This document shows, piece after piece, positions 1 through 7,653 of a stretch of DNA of 64,000 nt. Numbering within the stretch: the first letter of the stretch is position 1; every line of letters begins with the position of its first letter. The notes under the pieces are model-generated. The model did not search any database and was not told the origin of the DNA. It was given only the letters and a program-made list of their open reading frames with translations. Made by a program: the position numbers and the translations under genes. The DNA comes from Bryobacterales bacterium (GTDB taxonomy: Bacteria; Acidobacteriota; Terriglobia; Bryobacterales; Bryobacteraceae), in the NCBI GenBank assembly GCA_003170295.1, contig PNAJ01000054.1, positions 1-64,000 on the forward strand, in the 5' to 3' direction.

Positions 1-551
1 AGCTCGACTTCCTTGCCGCGCGTCAGCAACGTAGTCGCGAGACCCACCGCACTGCCAGCCGCGGCTCCGATTCCCGCGCCAGACCAACTCCGGTCGACCA
101 CCGCTCCTAATCCGGCGCCGCTGCCTGCCAGAATCGCGATCCGTTCCACATCTTTTCCGACCGTGCCGCCCTGCTTGACCAACCCCTCGTCGTTCACGAC
201 CTTCTGATCGCTCTCGCCATCGTCGATCGAGCTGAGACGCGGTGAAAACTTCAGCGTCTTGCCGCCCGGTAGCGTCAGGACTTCCAGGCGGATCACCAGT
301 TGCGCGCGTCCCGAGACTTTTCCGCTGCGTCTCGAAACCAGGACGGTACCCTGCACATAAGACCCGACCGGAACCACGATCTGACTCCCGTCTGAGATAG
401 GCGACGCAGTCTGCATATAGACCTGCGCACCCTCCTGCGCGGTCCGCGTGCTGATCGAATTCACCATCTTGAGCAGCACGTGCGTATTCTTCGGAATCTC
501 CGCCGCTCGCGCGGTGAGCGCAAAAATCAACAGGGAGACGAGACTCTTCAT
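1..551 (-). CDS. Secreted protein with VirB10/TrbI-like module, 3' end cut by the window
   Basis: The reading frame opens with ATG and an N-terminal signal-peptide-like stretch (MKSLVSLLIFALTARAAEIP). It runs about 183 codons without a stop to the window edge, so the C-terminus is missing. Residues about 20-110 read as a compact beta-rich module: an 'IPKNTHVLLKMVNSISTRTA' start, then 'VVPVGSYVQGTVLVSRRSGK' and 'GRAQLVIRLEVLTLPGG'. This resembles the C-terminal part of VirB10/TrbI proteins, which acidobacteria carry outside any secretion locus. A Gly/Ala-rich segment follows (LAGSGAGLGAVV, GIGAAAGSAVGLATT). The gene follows clpP by only a few bases and may be co-transcribed. The family assignment is by resemblance; the role is unknown. 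Confidence 0.6.
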   Translation of the reverse strand, partial: MKSLVSLLIFALTARAAEIPKNTHVLLKMVNSISTRTAQEGAQVYMQTASPISDGSQIVVPVGSYVQGTVLVSRRSGKVSGRAQLVIRLEVLTLPGGKTLKFSPRLSSIDDGESDQKVVNDEGLVKQGGTVGKDVERIAILAGSGAGLGAVVDRSWSGAGIGAAAGSAVGLATTLLTRGKEVE

Positions 552-555
552 ATTT

Positions 556-1170
556 TTACTTCGCGACCGGCACCAGCTTTCGGCTATCGATAATGCGGTC
601 GATCAGTCCGTACTCCAGCGCCTGGTGCGGCTCCAGAATGTAATCGCGATCCACGTCCCGCGCGATCTTGTCGACCGGCTGGCCCGACGCATTGGCGAGA
701 ATCTCGTTCAGCGTCTCGCGCATGCGCAGGATCTCCCTGGCATAAATATCGATGTCGGTCGCCTGTCCTGCCAACCCGCTCATCGACGGCTGATGAATCA
801 AAATCCGCGAATGCGGCAGGCTGAAACGCTTGCCCTTGCTGCCGCAGGCCAGCAAAACGGCCGCCATTGACGCCGCCTGCCCTACGCAATAGGTCACGAT
901 CTCCGGCTCGACCAGACGCATCGTGTCCAGAATCGCTAAACCCGCAGTAATCGAACCGCCCGGCGAATTGATATAAAGCGAAATATCTTTTTCCGGATCC
1001 TCGGCGGCCAGGAAGAGCATCTGCGCGATGATCAGGTTGGCCACGTTATCGTCAATCGGCGTACCCAGGAAAATGATGTTTTCTTTGAGCAGGCGCGAAT
1101 AGATGTCGAAGGCGCGCTCTCCCCGCGACGTCTGCTCCACCACCATGGGTACAAGAACCGAGTTCTGCAT
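556..1170 (-). CDS. clpP: ATP-dependent Clp protease proteolytic subunit
   Basis: ClpP is the serine peptidase barrel that degrades proteins unfolded by ClpX or ClpA/C in the cytoplasm. The 204-residue protein has the usual length. The catalytic triad is visible: Ser101 in GQAASMAA, His126 in ILIHQPS, and an Asp near 172 in [11 protein letters not shown]. The family signature '[19 protein letters not shown]' starts at residue 11. I chose the ATG encoding MQNSVLVP because AGGAG lies five bases upstream; an ATG eight codons earlier has no such site. The usual partners tig and clpX are not adjacent, and the upstream neighbour encodes an unrelated secreted protein. Confidence 0.97.
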   Translation of the reverse strand: MQNSVLVPMVVEQTSRGERAFDIYSRLLKENIIFLGTPIDDNVANLIIAQMLFLAAEDPEKDISLYINSPGGSITAGLAILDTMRLVEPEIVTYCVGQAASMAAVLLACGSKGKRFSLPHSRILIHQPSMSGLAGQATDIDIYAREILRMRETLNEILANASGQPVDKIARDVDRDYILEPHQALEYGLIDRIIDSRKLVPVAK

Positions 1171-1221
1171 GTTTTCTCCTAATCGCTGCTGCACTTAAAT
1201 TGTCCCATGATATGGGATGGC

Positions 1222-2775
1222 TCACCGTGAGGCGTCGACGACGCCCAGGAACCGTCCCATCCAATAAGGCAGCAGGAAGAACGAGCCGTCGTCTTCGGAA
1301 TAGCCGCCATTGCCCCCATCGACCACAAACGGATTGCCGTTCCATTTCATCACCGGACGCTCATCGGGAGGAAGCAGCGTGCGCGCCTGCCTCTGACGCG
1401 CCCGGTCGAGCTCTTTCTCCATCGCCACGTCCTTCCGATCCGAATTCACGACCTTCCACGAAATCAGATCCATCGGAATCCGTTCCAGAGTCGCAAGCGC
1501 GCCTCCAAGGTCGACTTTCGAACCCGGCCGCCCGACCCCGTATATATAGGTCCACAACGGATTCTTCTCGCGCTCGCAGTTCTGCCACCACTGATCGAGC
1601 GCCCGCCGCAGAGGCGCGAGCATCACAGCATCTTTTTCATACCGAAAAATAGGATAGAACGACAGCATCGCCAGCTCTTCGTCCGAATAATTGATTTCCT
1701 GGCGAAGCTCCAGATACCGCGCGGCCTGCTCGGCATATTTCATGCCTTGTGGACCTGAGCCCGCGACTTTCCGATACTCCGCCGCATACTTCGCATCGCC
1801 CGTCATGTGATAAGTGGTCTTCAGAAAACTCAGCAACTCCAGCGCATTTAGCGCGCTGTCCGATTTCCCGCGCCCCGAGAAATATTCCGGCGACCATTTC
1901 CCCCAAGTCGTCGGCTTCCCCGTAACATCGATCAGATTGTAGCCATGCGCGAGGATGTAATCCATCATGCGGCGCGCCGCCGTGGCCATCCGAGCCTTCA
2001 GCGCCGCGTCATCCAGCAAATCGTAGGCGACGCTCAGGATGAAAAAATGTCCGACAATCTCATCGGAGCTGGTGCCGCCCTTCCACTCGATCTGCTTGTC
2101 CGCCGTCCAGTGCCACACGCCATCTTTCGGACGAGCGTCGCCTTTCTTCACGTACGATCGCGCAGGCAGCCCCGGAACGCCCGTCACATCTTCCAGGAAA
2201 AGGACCGCATCAATCGCCCGGCGTGCTCGTGCCAGCGCGTCCGGTTCCTTTGTCACCGCATAACGAAAACACTCCGCCGCGCCGTACATCGCAGTCCACA
2301 AACCGTCGTTGTCATTCGCTTCAAGAACATTCGTCGACAAATCTCCGCTCTTCACTAAATGCGAATCGGCGACCATTCCATACCGATCGTGACGCAGCGT
2401 GACGCGCTCCTCGAAGACCGCGGCCTTTTGCTCCAGCGTCATCTCCCGCAGTTCGATATGGGAGACGCCCGTGCGCGTTCGCACCCACATGCCTCGCGAC
2501 GCATCCGGCGAGAGCGCGATGACATCGTCGTCCGGCAGATAGCGCTTCCCCGCCAAATACTCCGTGCGATTGCGATACAACCCGCGCCCCGCCGCGGTCC
2601 ATTCCACCCCATCCGAAGCGACCGCCGTTCGCCCGCCGGTTCGCAAGCCATCGTCCGGATAAAATGTCCGGAATTTCTGCAACGACTGCCCCGCCAGCGC
2701 TCCCCCACACAATACGATCAGGGTGGCGCGAGCTTTAGCTTGCAGCATCGGCTTCAGCCGATGTCCGGCATGCAT
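1222..2775 (-). CDS. Secreted protein of unknown function, possible alpha/alpha-toroid fold
   Basis: I do not recognise a named family. With the chosen ATG the protein is 517 residues and opens with a basic n-region followed by ATLIVLCGGALAGQS, a plausible signal peptide. The body has a W-rich helical pattern (GLWTAMYGAAECFRYAV, VWHWTADKQIEWKGGTSSDE, HFFILSVAYDLL, LNALELLSFLKTTYHMTGD) reminiscent of (alpha/alpha)6 toroid glycosidase-like proteins; this is inference. The chosen ATG overlaps the stop of the upstream amidotransferase gene (TAATG), suggesting translational coupling; an ATG six codons further upstream is possible. The first codons, including the charged n-region, lie inside a dispersed repeat, so the present start may be a recent acquisition. 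Confidence 0.7.
   Translation of the reverse strand: MHAGHRLKPMLQAKARATLIVLCGGALAGQSLQKFRTFYPDDGLRTGGRTAVASDGVEWTAAGRGLYRNRTEYLAGKRYLPDDDVIALSPDASRGMWVRTRTGVSHIELREMTLEQKAAVFEERVTLRHDRYGMVADSHLVKSGDLSTNVLEANDNDGLWTAMYGAAECFRYAVTKEPDALARARRAIDAVLFLEDVTGVPGLPARSYVKKGDARPKDGVWHWTADKQIEWKGGTSSDEIVGHFFILSVAYDLLDDAALKARMATAARRMMDYILAHGYNLIDVTGKPTTWGKWSPEYFSGRGKSDSALNALELLSFLKTTYHMTGDAKYAAEYRKVAGSGPQGMKYAEQAARYLELRQEINYSDEELAMLSFYPIFRYEKDAVMLAPLRRALDQWWQNCEREKNPLWTYIYGVGRPGSKVDLGGALATLERIPMDLISWKVVNSDRKDVAMEKELDRARQRQARTLLPPDERPVMKWNGNPFVVDGGNGGYSEDDGSFFLLPYWMGRFLGVVDASR
2722..2768 (+). repeat. Dispersed repeat family A, copy 1
   Basis: The unit reads GGTGGCGCGAGCTTTAGCTT then GCAGC and a CGGCTTCAGCCG palindrome. 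Two further copies occur in this window (19126-19168 inverted, and 57886-57926). This copy lies inside a coding region and encodes the n-region of the signal peptide of the gene on the minus strand. Confidence 0.8.
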
Positions 2776-3449
2776 TAGAACAAATCGAGCCATGACTCAA
2801 TTATCCTTCGCGAACTCTCTCGCGGATCATGCAAGTGCGGATCGATCGGACCCTCGATCGTAGCCACATCCCCGCAATTCACCGGTTGCTCGCACCAGTC
2901 CGCGATCATCTCCGCGTTGACCTCCGGGTGGAATTGAATCCCGTAAACGCGCCGCCCATAGCGATACGCCTGATGCCGGCATTTTTCCGAATACGCCAGC
3001 AATTCCGCGCCGCTCGGCAAATCGAACGTTTCTCCATGCCAATGGAAAAATGTTTCGGGCGTTTCCATCCTTCCGAATAACGCATCGTCTGCCGCCGCAT
3101 CGGTCCGCCACACCGGCGCCCATCCGATTTCCAGTTGCTCGTTCGCGTACACCTTTGCGCCCAGCACCTTGGCGATCAACTGCGATCCGAGACAAATCCC
3201 GAGCACTGGCACGTGCTCGCCCAGCGCTCTCTCAATCAGCGCCAGTTCGTCGCGCAAGCCGGGCAAATCGTCATTGGCGGACATCGGACCGCCCATGATA
3301 ATCACCCCTCTGGGATTATCCGGCGCCAGCGGTTCACCCAAGTCATGGTACTCATAGGCGACGCGATTCTCGTCAAGAATAGAGGCGAAGGTCCCCAGAT
3401 GTTCAAAAGGCTCATGGCGTAAAATCAGTAACGGCCCGTTCGCGCGCAT
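2775..3449 (-). CDS. Class I glutamine amidotransferase domain protein (GMP-synthase-like)
   Basis: Stand-alone glutaminase-type protein of 224 residues. The nucleophile elbow GICLGSQL (Cys near residue 85) and the His-Glu pair in QFHPEV (near 173) complete the Cys-His-Glu triad, so the domain should be active. An N-terminal Rossmann-like part contains GVIIMGGPMSAND. Such free-standing proteins are often annotated as GMP synthase-like or gamma-glutamyl hydrolase-like and act on small gamma-glutamyl or amide substrates in the cytoplasm; the substrate cannot be told here. The stop codon overlaps the start of the downstream secreted-protein gene, so the two are probably one transcript. Confidence 0.88.
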   Translation of the reverse strand: MRANGPLLILRHEPFEHLGTFASILDENRVAYEYHDLGEPLAPDNPRGVIIMGGPMSANDDLPGLRDELALIERALGEHVPVLGICLGSQLIAKVLGAKVYANEQLEIGWAPVWRTDAAADDALFGRMETPETFFHWHGETFDLPSGAELLAYSEKCRHQAYRYGRRVYGIQFHPEVNAEMIADWCEQPVNCGDVATIEGPIDPHLHDPRESSRRIIESWLDLF

Positions 3450-3520
3450 CTTAACTATATTAGGCTAAACACTCGCGGGAGCCAGCCGATACGGGATACT
3501 GGGATAACAAATATTTCTGC

Positions 3521-3529
3521 CGCTATAAT
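3521..3529 (+). promoter_or_regulatory. Candidate -10 region (CGCTATAAT)
   Basis: A perfect TATAAT hexamer lies 24 bases before the ATG of the response-regulator cyclase gene. The same CGCTA(T/C)AAT context recurs upstream of nadE, the rhomboid gene and the aminotransferase gene. No clear -35 box is seen. Confidence 0.5.
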
Positions 3530-3553
3530 CATGACGGTGTCCCATAACGACAT

Positions 3554-4468
3554 ATGCGGGTTCTAATCGCTGACGACAGTATTGTCTCGCGGCATCTCCT
3601 GGACGCCACTCTCCGCAAATGGGGATACGAGGTCGTCGTCGCCAGCGATGGCGTCGAGGCTTGGAATTATCTTCAAGCCGAGGACGCGCCGAAACTGGCG
3701 ATTCTCGATTGGGTGATGCCCGGGCTCACCGGTCCTGAAGTCTGCCGCCGAGTGCGCGAACACGCGACAGACAAGGACGCCTACACCTATCTTCTGCTGT
3801 TGACTTCCAAGAGCCTTCGCGAGGATCTGATCGAGGGCATGGAGGCCGGAGCCGACGACTATGTCACCAAGCCGTTCGACCAGCACGAATTGAAGGTCCG
3901 TCTGCGCGCCGGCACGCGCATCATCGATCTGCAGCGCGAATTGGTCGCCGCTCGCGAGGAGCTGCGCGAACAGGCGACCAAGGACTTTCTCACCCGCGTC
4001 TGGAACCGCTCCTCGATTCTCGATATCTTTCAGCGGGAGCTGGCTCGCGGCGCGCGTGAAAATCGCTCCGTCGGGCTGGTGCTGGCCGACCTCGATCATT
4101 TCAAGGAGGTCAACGACACCTACGGCCATTTCGCCGGCGACGCCGTCCTCCGCGAGTTCGCCCGCCGTATGCAAAGCGCCATCCGGCCTTACGACGACGT
4201 CGGCCGCTACGGTGGCGAAGAGTTTCTTATCATCCTCCCCGGATGCGATCCAACTAGCACCTTGAGTCAAGCCGAGCGCATGCGGGTCGCGCTTTCCAAT
4301 GAACCGATGACCATCAACGACCGCCCGCATCTGGTCACCTGTAGCTTCGGCGCCACCAGTTGGTCGCCGGGCTCGGAGCCGTCCGCGGAAGCGCTAATCC
4401 GCATCGCCGACAACGCCCTCTACGTGGCAAAAGGCCAAGGCCGCGACCGCGTAGTCTATCTTCCGTGA
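3554..4468 (+). CDS. Response regulator diguanylate cyclase (REC-GGDEF)
   Basis: Makes the second messenger c-di-GMP from two GTP, under control of an N-terminal receiver domain. The receiver (residues 1-120) keeps the acidic pair DD at 7-8, the phospho-acceptor Asp52 in AILDWVMPG and Lys106 in DDYVTKPFD. A short helical linker (REELREQ) leads to a GGDEF domain with DFLTRVWNR at its start and the active site YGGEEF at 219-224. An allosteric inhibitory site (RPYD, 211-214) sits exactly five residues before GGEEF, so product feedback inhibition is expected. At 304 residues it has a compact single-receiver architecture. No cognate histidine kinase is adjacent. Confidence 0.95.
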   Translation: MRVLIADDSIVSRHLLDATLRKWGYEVVVASDGVEAWNYLQAEDAPKLAILDWVMPGLTGPEVCRRVREHATDKDAYTYLLLLTSKSLREDLIEGMEAGADDYVTKPFDQHELKVRLRAGTRIIDLQRELVAAREELREQATKDFLTRVWNRSSILDIFQRELARGARENRSVGLVLADLDHFKEVNDTYGHFAGDAVLREFARRMQSAIRPYDDVGRYGGEEFLIILPGCDPTSTLSQAERMRVALSNEPMTINDRPHLVTCSFGATSWSPGSEPSAEALIRIADNALYVAKGQGRDRVVYLP

Positions 4469-4540
4469 TCCCAAATCACCTTGCAGCTGTAAGCCCTGAA
4501 AGCTCTCAACCTTCAAAGCTTTAAACCCAGCTCAAAACAG

Positions 4541-4581
4541 TGGGGCGGACCCCCTGGTCCGCGCGGGTCCCCCCGGACCCG
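4541..4581 (+). repeat. Dispersed palindromic repeat family B, copy 1
   Basis: Contains TGGGGCGGACCCCCTGGTCC followed by a GGGTCC...GGACCC arm. Related copies occur at 7585-7628, 43163-43190, 47301-47330 and within 53731-53891, always between genes. It fills most of the gap between the cyclase gene and the degenerate receiver gene; the rest of that gap shows no gene. Confidence 0.8.
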
Positions 4582-4717
4582 GTCTTCATTCGGTTTTCAA
4601 ATCGACGAGCTCTTACCGTCAACCGGAACCGCCATGCGTAAGCATGCGGACAGGAAGGAATCCGTAATCCGTAATCGCCTCTTCCGATTGATGCTGTAAT
4701 TGGACAGAGGAACTACT

Positions 4718-5128
4718 GTGCCGGCTCATCCATTGATGAAGACAACGATCCTGCTCCTGGTATCCGATCCCGTTGTCCGTTCCGTTCTTCATGAGACCTT
4801 GGAGCTGGCAGGATATACGGTAATAGCCGCCGGCGACTTGGGCCATGCGGTGGACCGCTTAAAAGAGGTCAAGCCCGATCTGCTGATCACCCGTACCTAT
4901 GTGGAAGGATTGCCGGGCCACGATGCAGCCATGTATCTGCGTACGAAATGCCTGAAAATGAAGGTGCTGATCGTCGGGGGGCTTCTGGATGACGATCGTC
5001 TTAAATTTCGCGAATCGGCGCAAGGATTTGAGGTCTTCCCCAAGCCCTATCCCCCGTCTGAACTGCTTCAAAAGGTGAAAGACGTCCTGAGCAGCCCGCG
5101 CGGCACCTTCAGTCAATCTTCAGTTTGA
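4718..5128 (+). CDS. Degenerate receiver-domain protein (phospho-acceptor Asp lost)
   Basis: The 136-residue protein aligns by eye to CheY-type receivers: a hydrophobic beta1 ending in VSDP, a second strand AGYTVIAAGD, then VKPDLLITRTYVEGLPG where the phospho-acceptor Asp should be. That position is Arg59. The conserved Thr/Ser of beta4 is Gly (LIVGG), while the beta5 Lys is kept (VFPKPYPPSEL, Lys109). It is probably phosphorylation-independent and works through protein contacts. I chose the GTG start because AGAGG precedes it; a downstream ATG (MKTTILLL) is an alternative. It follows a receiver-GGDEF gene, so a joint signalling role is possible but not shown. Confidence 0.75.
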   Translation: MPAHPLMKTTILLLVSDPVVRSVLHETLELAGYTVIAAGDLGHAVDRLKEVKPDLLITRTYVEGLPGHDAAMYLRTKCLKMKVLIVGGLLDDDRLKFRESAQGFEVFPKPYPPSELLQKVKDVLSSPRGTFSQSSV

Positions 5129-5134
5129 GCTATT

Positions 5135-6148
5135 ATGATCGGTGCCATGAAAAAGTTCTTTCTCGCGATGGCGGCAGTGGTCGCCCTCGCCGCGCCGCCG
5201 GCGTACAAAGTAATCAATAAGATCAAAGTCGGAGGCGCCACCCGCTGGGACTACGCCTATCTCGACAGCGCCAATCATCGTCTCTATGTGTCGCACGCGA
5301 CTCAAACCGAAGTCATCGATACCGCCACCGATAAGCTGGTCGGCACCATTCCCGATACCAAAGGCGTGCATGGGATCGCCGTCGCGAACGACCTCGGCAA
5401 AGGCTATACGAGCGATGGTACCGATAACGACGTCACCGTCTTCGATCTCAAGACTCTCAAAGTTCTCAGCAAGATCAAGACCGGCCAGAACCCCGACGCC
5501 ATCATCTATGAGCCGGTCACCCACCGCGTCTTCACCTTCAATGGAAAGAGCAACGATTCGACCGCGATCGACGCCAAGTCGGGCAACGTGATCACTGCCT
5601 CGATTCCCGTCGGTGGCAAGCCCGAATTCGCGCAGGTGGACGGCAAGGGCCACATCTACGTCAACATCGAGGACAAAAATGAGATTATCGAGATCGACGC
5701 GAAAGACGCCTTGGTGTCGAAGCGCTACTCCATAGCGCCGTGCGATGAACCCAGCGGACTCGCCATCGATCCCAAAAAACTCCTGCTCTATTCGGTCTGC
5801 AATAACAAAATGATGATCGTCAGCAATCCGGCCACCGGTAAAGTGGTCGGCACCGCCGCCATCGGAGCGGGAGTCGACGGCGTTGCCTTCGACGACGGCT
5901 ACGCCTTCAGCGCCAACGGCAACGATTCCAATATCACCATGGTCGGCGAAACCTCGCCCGGCAAGTTCGAACCGGTCGCCACCATCCCCACGCAGCGTGG
6001 CGCGCGCACCATCGCCGCGGATCAGAAGGGTCACAAACTCTATTTGCCCGCCGCCGAATTCGGTCCCGCGCCGGCTGACAAAGACGGCAAAAAAGGCCGC
6101 CCCCAAGCCATCCCCGACAGCTTCCAAATCGTCGTCGTTGGCCGCTAA
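5135..6148 (+). CDS. Secreted YncE/YVTN-type beta-propeller protein
   Basis: A signal peptide (KKFFLAMAAVVALAAPPAY) precedes about seven short blades of the YVTN kind: 'DSANHRLYVSHATQTEVIDT', 'GTIPDTKGVHGIAVAND', 'VTVFDLKTLKVLSKIKTG', 'VCNNKMMIVSNPATGKVVGT'. Each blade has the pattern VxVxDxxTxKVxxxIxxG seen in YncE and surface-layer propellers. The protein is exported and probably acts in the periplasm or at the surface as a binding scaffold; no catalytic residues are recognisable. Its 337 residues fit a single seven-bladed propeller. An ATG four codons downstream (MKKFF) is an equally good start. Confidence 0.8.
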   Translation: MIGAMKKFFLAMAAVVALAAPPAYKVINKIKVGGATRWDYAYLDSANHRLYVSHATQTEVIDTATDKLVGTIPDTKGVHGIAVANDLGKGYTSDGTDNDVTVFDLKTLKVLSKIKTGQNPDAIIYEPVTHRVFTFNGKSNDSTAIDAKSGNVITASIPVGGKPEFAQVDGKGHIYVNIEDKNEIIEIDAKDALVSKRYSIAPCDEPSGLAIDPKKLLLYSVCNNKMMIVSNPATGKVVGTAAIGAGVDGVAFDDGYAFSANGNDSNITMVGETSPGKFEPVATIPTQRGARTIAADQKGHKLYLPAAEFGPAPADKDGKKGRPQAIPDSFQIVVVGR

Positions 6149-6196
6149 TGTAGGCCGCTAATAAGGTCGATTAAGGCTCCGCCAAGTCGCTTTTTT

Positions 6197-6221
6197 GATC
6201 GTTTAAGCCCTTTTAACGATC
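6197..6221. other. Inverted repeat between convergent genes
   Basis: GATCGTT and AACGATC arms flank an 11-base loop, with a run of six T on the left side. The T-run is on the wrong side for a classical intrinsic terminator of either flanking gene, although the hairpin could still block read-through between these convergent genes. Confidence 0.35.
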
Positions 6222-6222
6222 G

Positions 6223-6573
6223 CTAATTCGTGATGTCGTGGGTGTGGCTCTCCTCGCGGATGGGCATGTAGATTTCGTACCACCACTTCTGAGCGGGGCT
6301 GTCGGCGTATTTTTTCAACGCCGCTTCGGACTCGAACTCCATCACGATGGCCTGTTTGTAGCCTTCCTGACCCTGATATTTGATGTTCTTGGTCCAGACG
6401 CGCTTGATTCCAGGGAACTTAGCAGGAAGCTGATGGGCGGCGTCGACGGCGGCTTTGATTTGCTCGGGTGTGGCTTCGGCTTTCCATTTCACATTGATCA
6501 CGTGCAAAACAGTGGTCGGCGATTGCGCCAGGGCCACGGTCGCGAATAGGGCGGCGGCGAGGAGAAGTTTCAT
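6223..6573 (-). CDS. Secreted Dabb-type (stress-responsive alpha/beta barrel) domain protein
   Basis: A cleavable signal peptide (MKLLLAAALFATVALAQS) is followed by one Dabb-like ferredoxin-fold domain: VLHVINVKWKAEATPEQIKA, LPAKFPGIKRVWTKNIK, 'KQAIVMEFESEAALKKYADS', QKWWYEIYMPIREES. Proteins of this family form dimeric alpha/beta barrels; exported members are common in acidobacteria and have no settled function. The 116-residue length fits signal plus a single domain. It is convergent with the upstream propeller gene and diverges from the DUF4097 lipoprotein gene. Confidence 0.85.
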   Translation of the reverse strand: MKLLLAAALFATVALAQSPTTVLHVINVKWKAEATPEQIKAAVDAAHQLPAKFPGIKRVWTKNIKYQGQEGYKQAIVMEFESEAALKKYADSPAQKWWYEIYMPIREESHTHDITN

Positions 6574-6641
6574 ATCGAATCGATTATCTCAGATGGAACG
6601 GATCGCGCGCCAATTGCGTAAACTAGCGCTAAGGAGTGATT

Positions 6642-7565
6642 ATGCGCGCGTTGTGTCTGCCTCTGCTGGCGATTTTCCTGACCGGTTGCGACGAAATCGA
6701 TCTCGGCAACATAGGTAACTCCGATCGCTACCGGGAGGATTTTCACTTTAGCTACCCCTTGAGCGTGGGCGGAAGCGTGCGGTTGGAGAACTTCAACGGC
6801 TCAGTGGAGATTTCTGGTTGGGACAAGAATACGGTTGATATCGACGGCAGCAAGTACGCCAATACCGACTATCGTTTGAAGGAAATGAAGATCGATATCC
6901 AACCAACGGCGAGTTCCATCAGCATCCGCACGATACCTCCGCTCGATCGTCGCGGCAATGCGGGCGCACGATACACGATTCACGTGCCAAGGCATACGGA
7001 ACTGGCCCAAATCATCAGCTCCAACGGCGCCATTCGCGTGGATACAATCGAGGGAAATTCGCATCTGCGGACTTCCAATGGGAGCGTGCACGCCACCAAG
7101 CTGGTGGGTTCGCTCGACGTGCAGACCTCCAACGGAACGGTGGAGATATCGGACATCACCGGCGACACGACACTGCGCACTTCCAACGGACAGATCCGGG
7201 CGGATGTTCGCAAAGGCGGGTTTGGGGCCAAGACCTCCAACGGCAGCATTACCGTCCGCCTGATGGAGCCGGATTCGAGCCCGGTGCGCTTGGAGAGTTC
7301 GAACGGCCACATCGAGCTGACTATGAATGCGGCGCGCGAAGTGCGCGCGAGCACATCGAATTCCTCGATCATTGTCCGAATGCCCGCATCGGTGGGAGCT
7401 ACGGTGAATGCGCACACATCGAACTCGTCGATTACCTGTGATTTCGACGTCAGCGTGCATAGCGGGATGATCTCGAAGCATCGCCTCGAAGGCACGATCG
7501 GCAACGGCGGTCCGCTGCTGGATCTGGGGACGTCGAACGGCGGCATCAAGATTCTGCGGATGTAG
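6642..7565 (+). CDS. DUF4097-type lipoprotein with SNG beta-repeats
   Basis: A lipobox (LLAIFLTGC) predicts lipid attachment at Cys near 16 and placement in the envelope. The mature part is a repetitive beta-structure in which the motif (S/T)SNG(S/T/A) recurs about every 20 residues (SSNGAIRVD, TSNGSVHA, TSNGTVEIS, TSNGQIRAD, TSNGSITV, SSNGHIEL, TSNSSI, TSNGGIKI). This is typical of DUF4097/adhesin-like solenoid or trefoil proteins. Function is unknown; related proteins are often near anti-sigma-factor or stress genes, which are not seen here. The ATG has AAGGAG five bases upstream and is preferred to a GTG two codons earlier. Confidence 0.85.
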   Translation: MRALCLPLLAIFLTGCDEIDLGNIGNSDRYREDFHFSYPLSVGGSVRLENFNGSVEISGWDKNTVDIDGSKYANTDYRLKEMKIDIQPTASSISIRTIPPLDRRGNAGARYTIHVPRHTELAQIISSNGAIRVDTIEGNSHLRTSNGSVHATKLVGSLDVQTSNGTVEISDITGDTTLRTSNGQIRADVRKGGFGAKTSNGSITVRLMEPDSSPVRLESSNGHIELTMNAAREVRASTSNSSIIVRMPASVGATVNAHTSNSSITCDFDVSVHSGMISKHRLEGTIGNGGPLLDLGTSNGGIKILRM

Positions 7566-7584
7566 CGGCAGCGTGAACTCTCAG

Positions 7585-7628
7585 AGCCGGACCGGGGGGT
7601 CCGGCGCGGACCAGGGGGTCCGCCCCAC
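7585..7628 (+). repeat. Dispersed palindromic repeat family B, copy 2 (inverted)
   Basis: GCCGGACCGGGGGGTCCGGC is followed by GCGGACCAGGGGGTCCGCCC, the reverse complement of copy 1. It lies between the convergent lipoprotein and regulator genes and may act as a hairpin barrier to transcription. Confidence 0.8.
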
Positions 7629-7653
7629 AAAGACATCTGATTAGCCTGGAGTG

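Noticed and set aside
5120-6127. 335-codon minus-strand open frame
   Set aside because: Antisense to the beta-propeller gene, which has a signal peptide and blade motifs; the antisense product has none.
6191-6221. Possible terminator between convergent genes
   Set aside because: The T-run is upstream of the stem on the plus strand and becomes an A-run on the minus strand, so it does not fit an intrinsic terminator in either direction.
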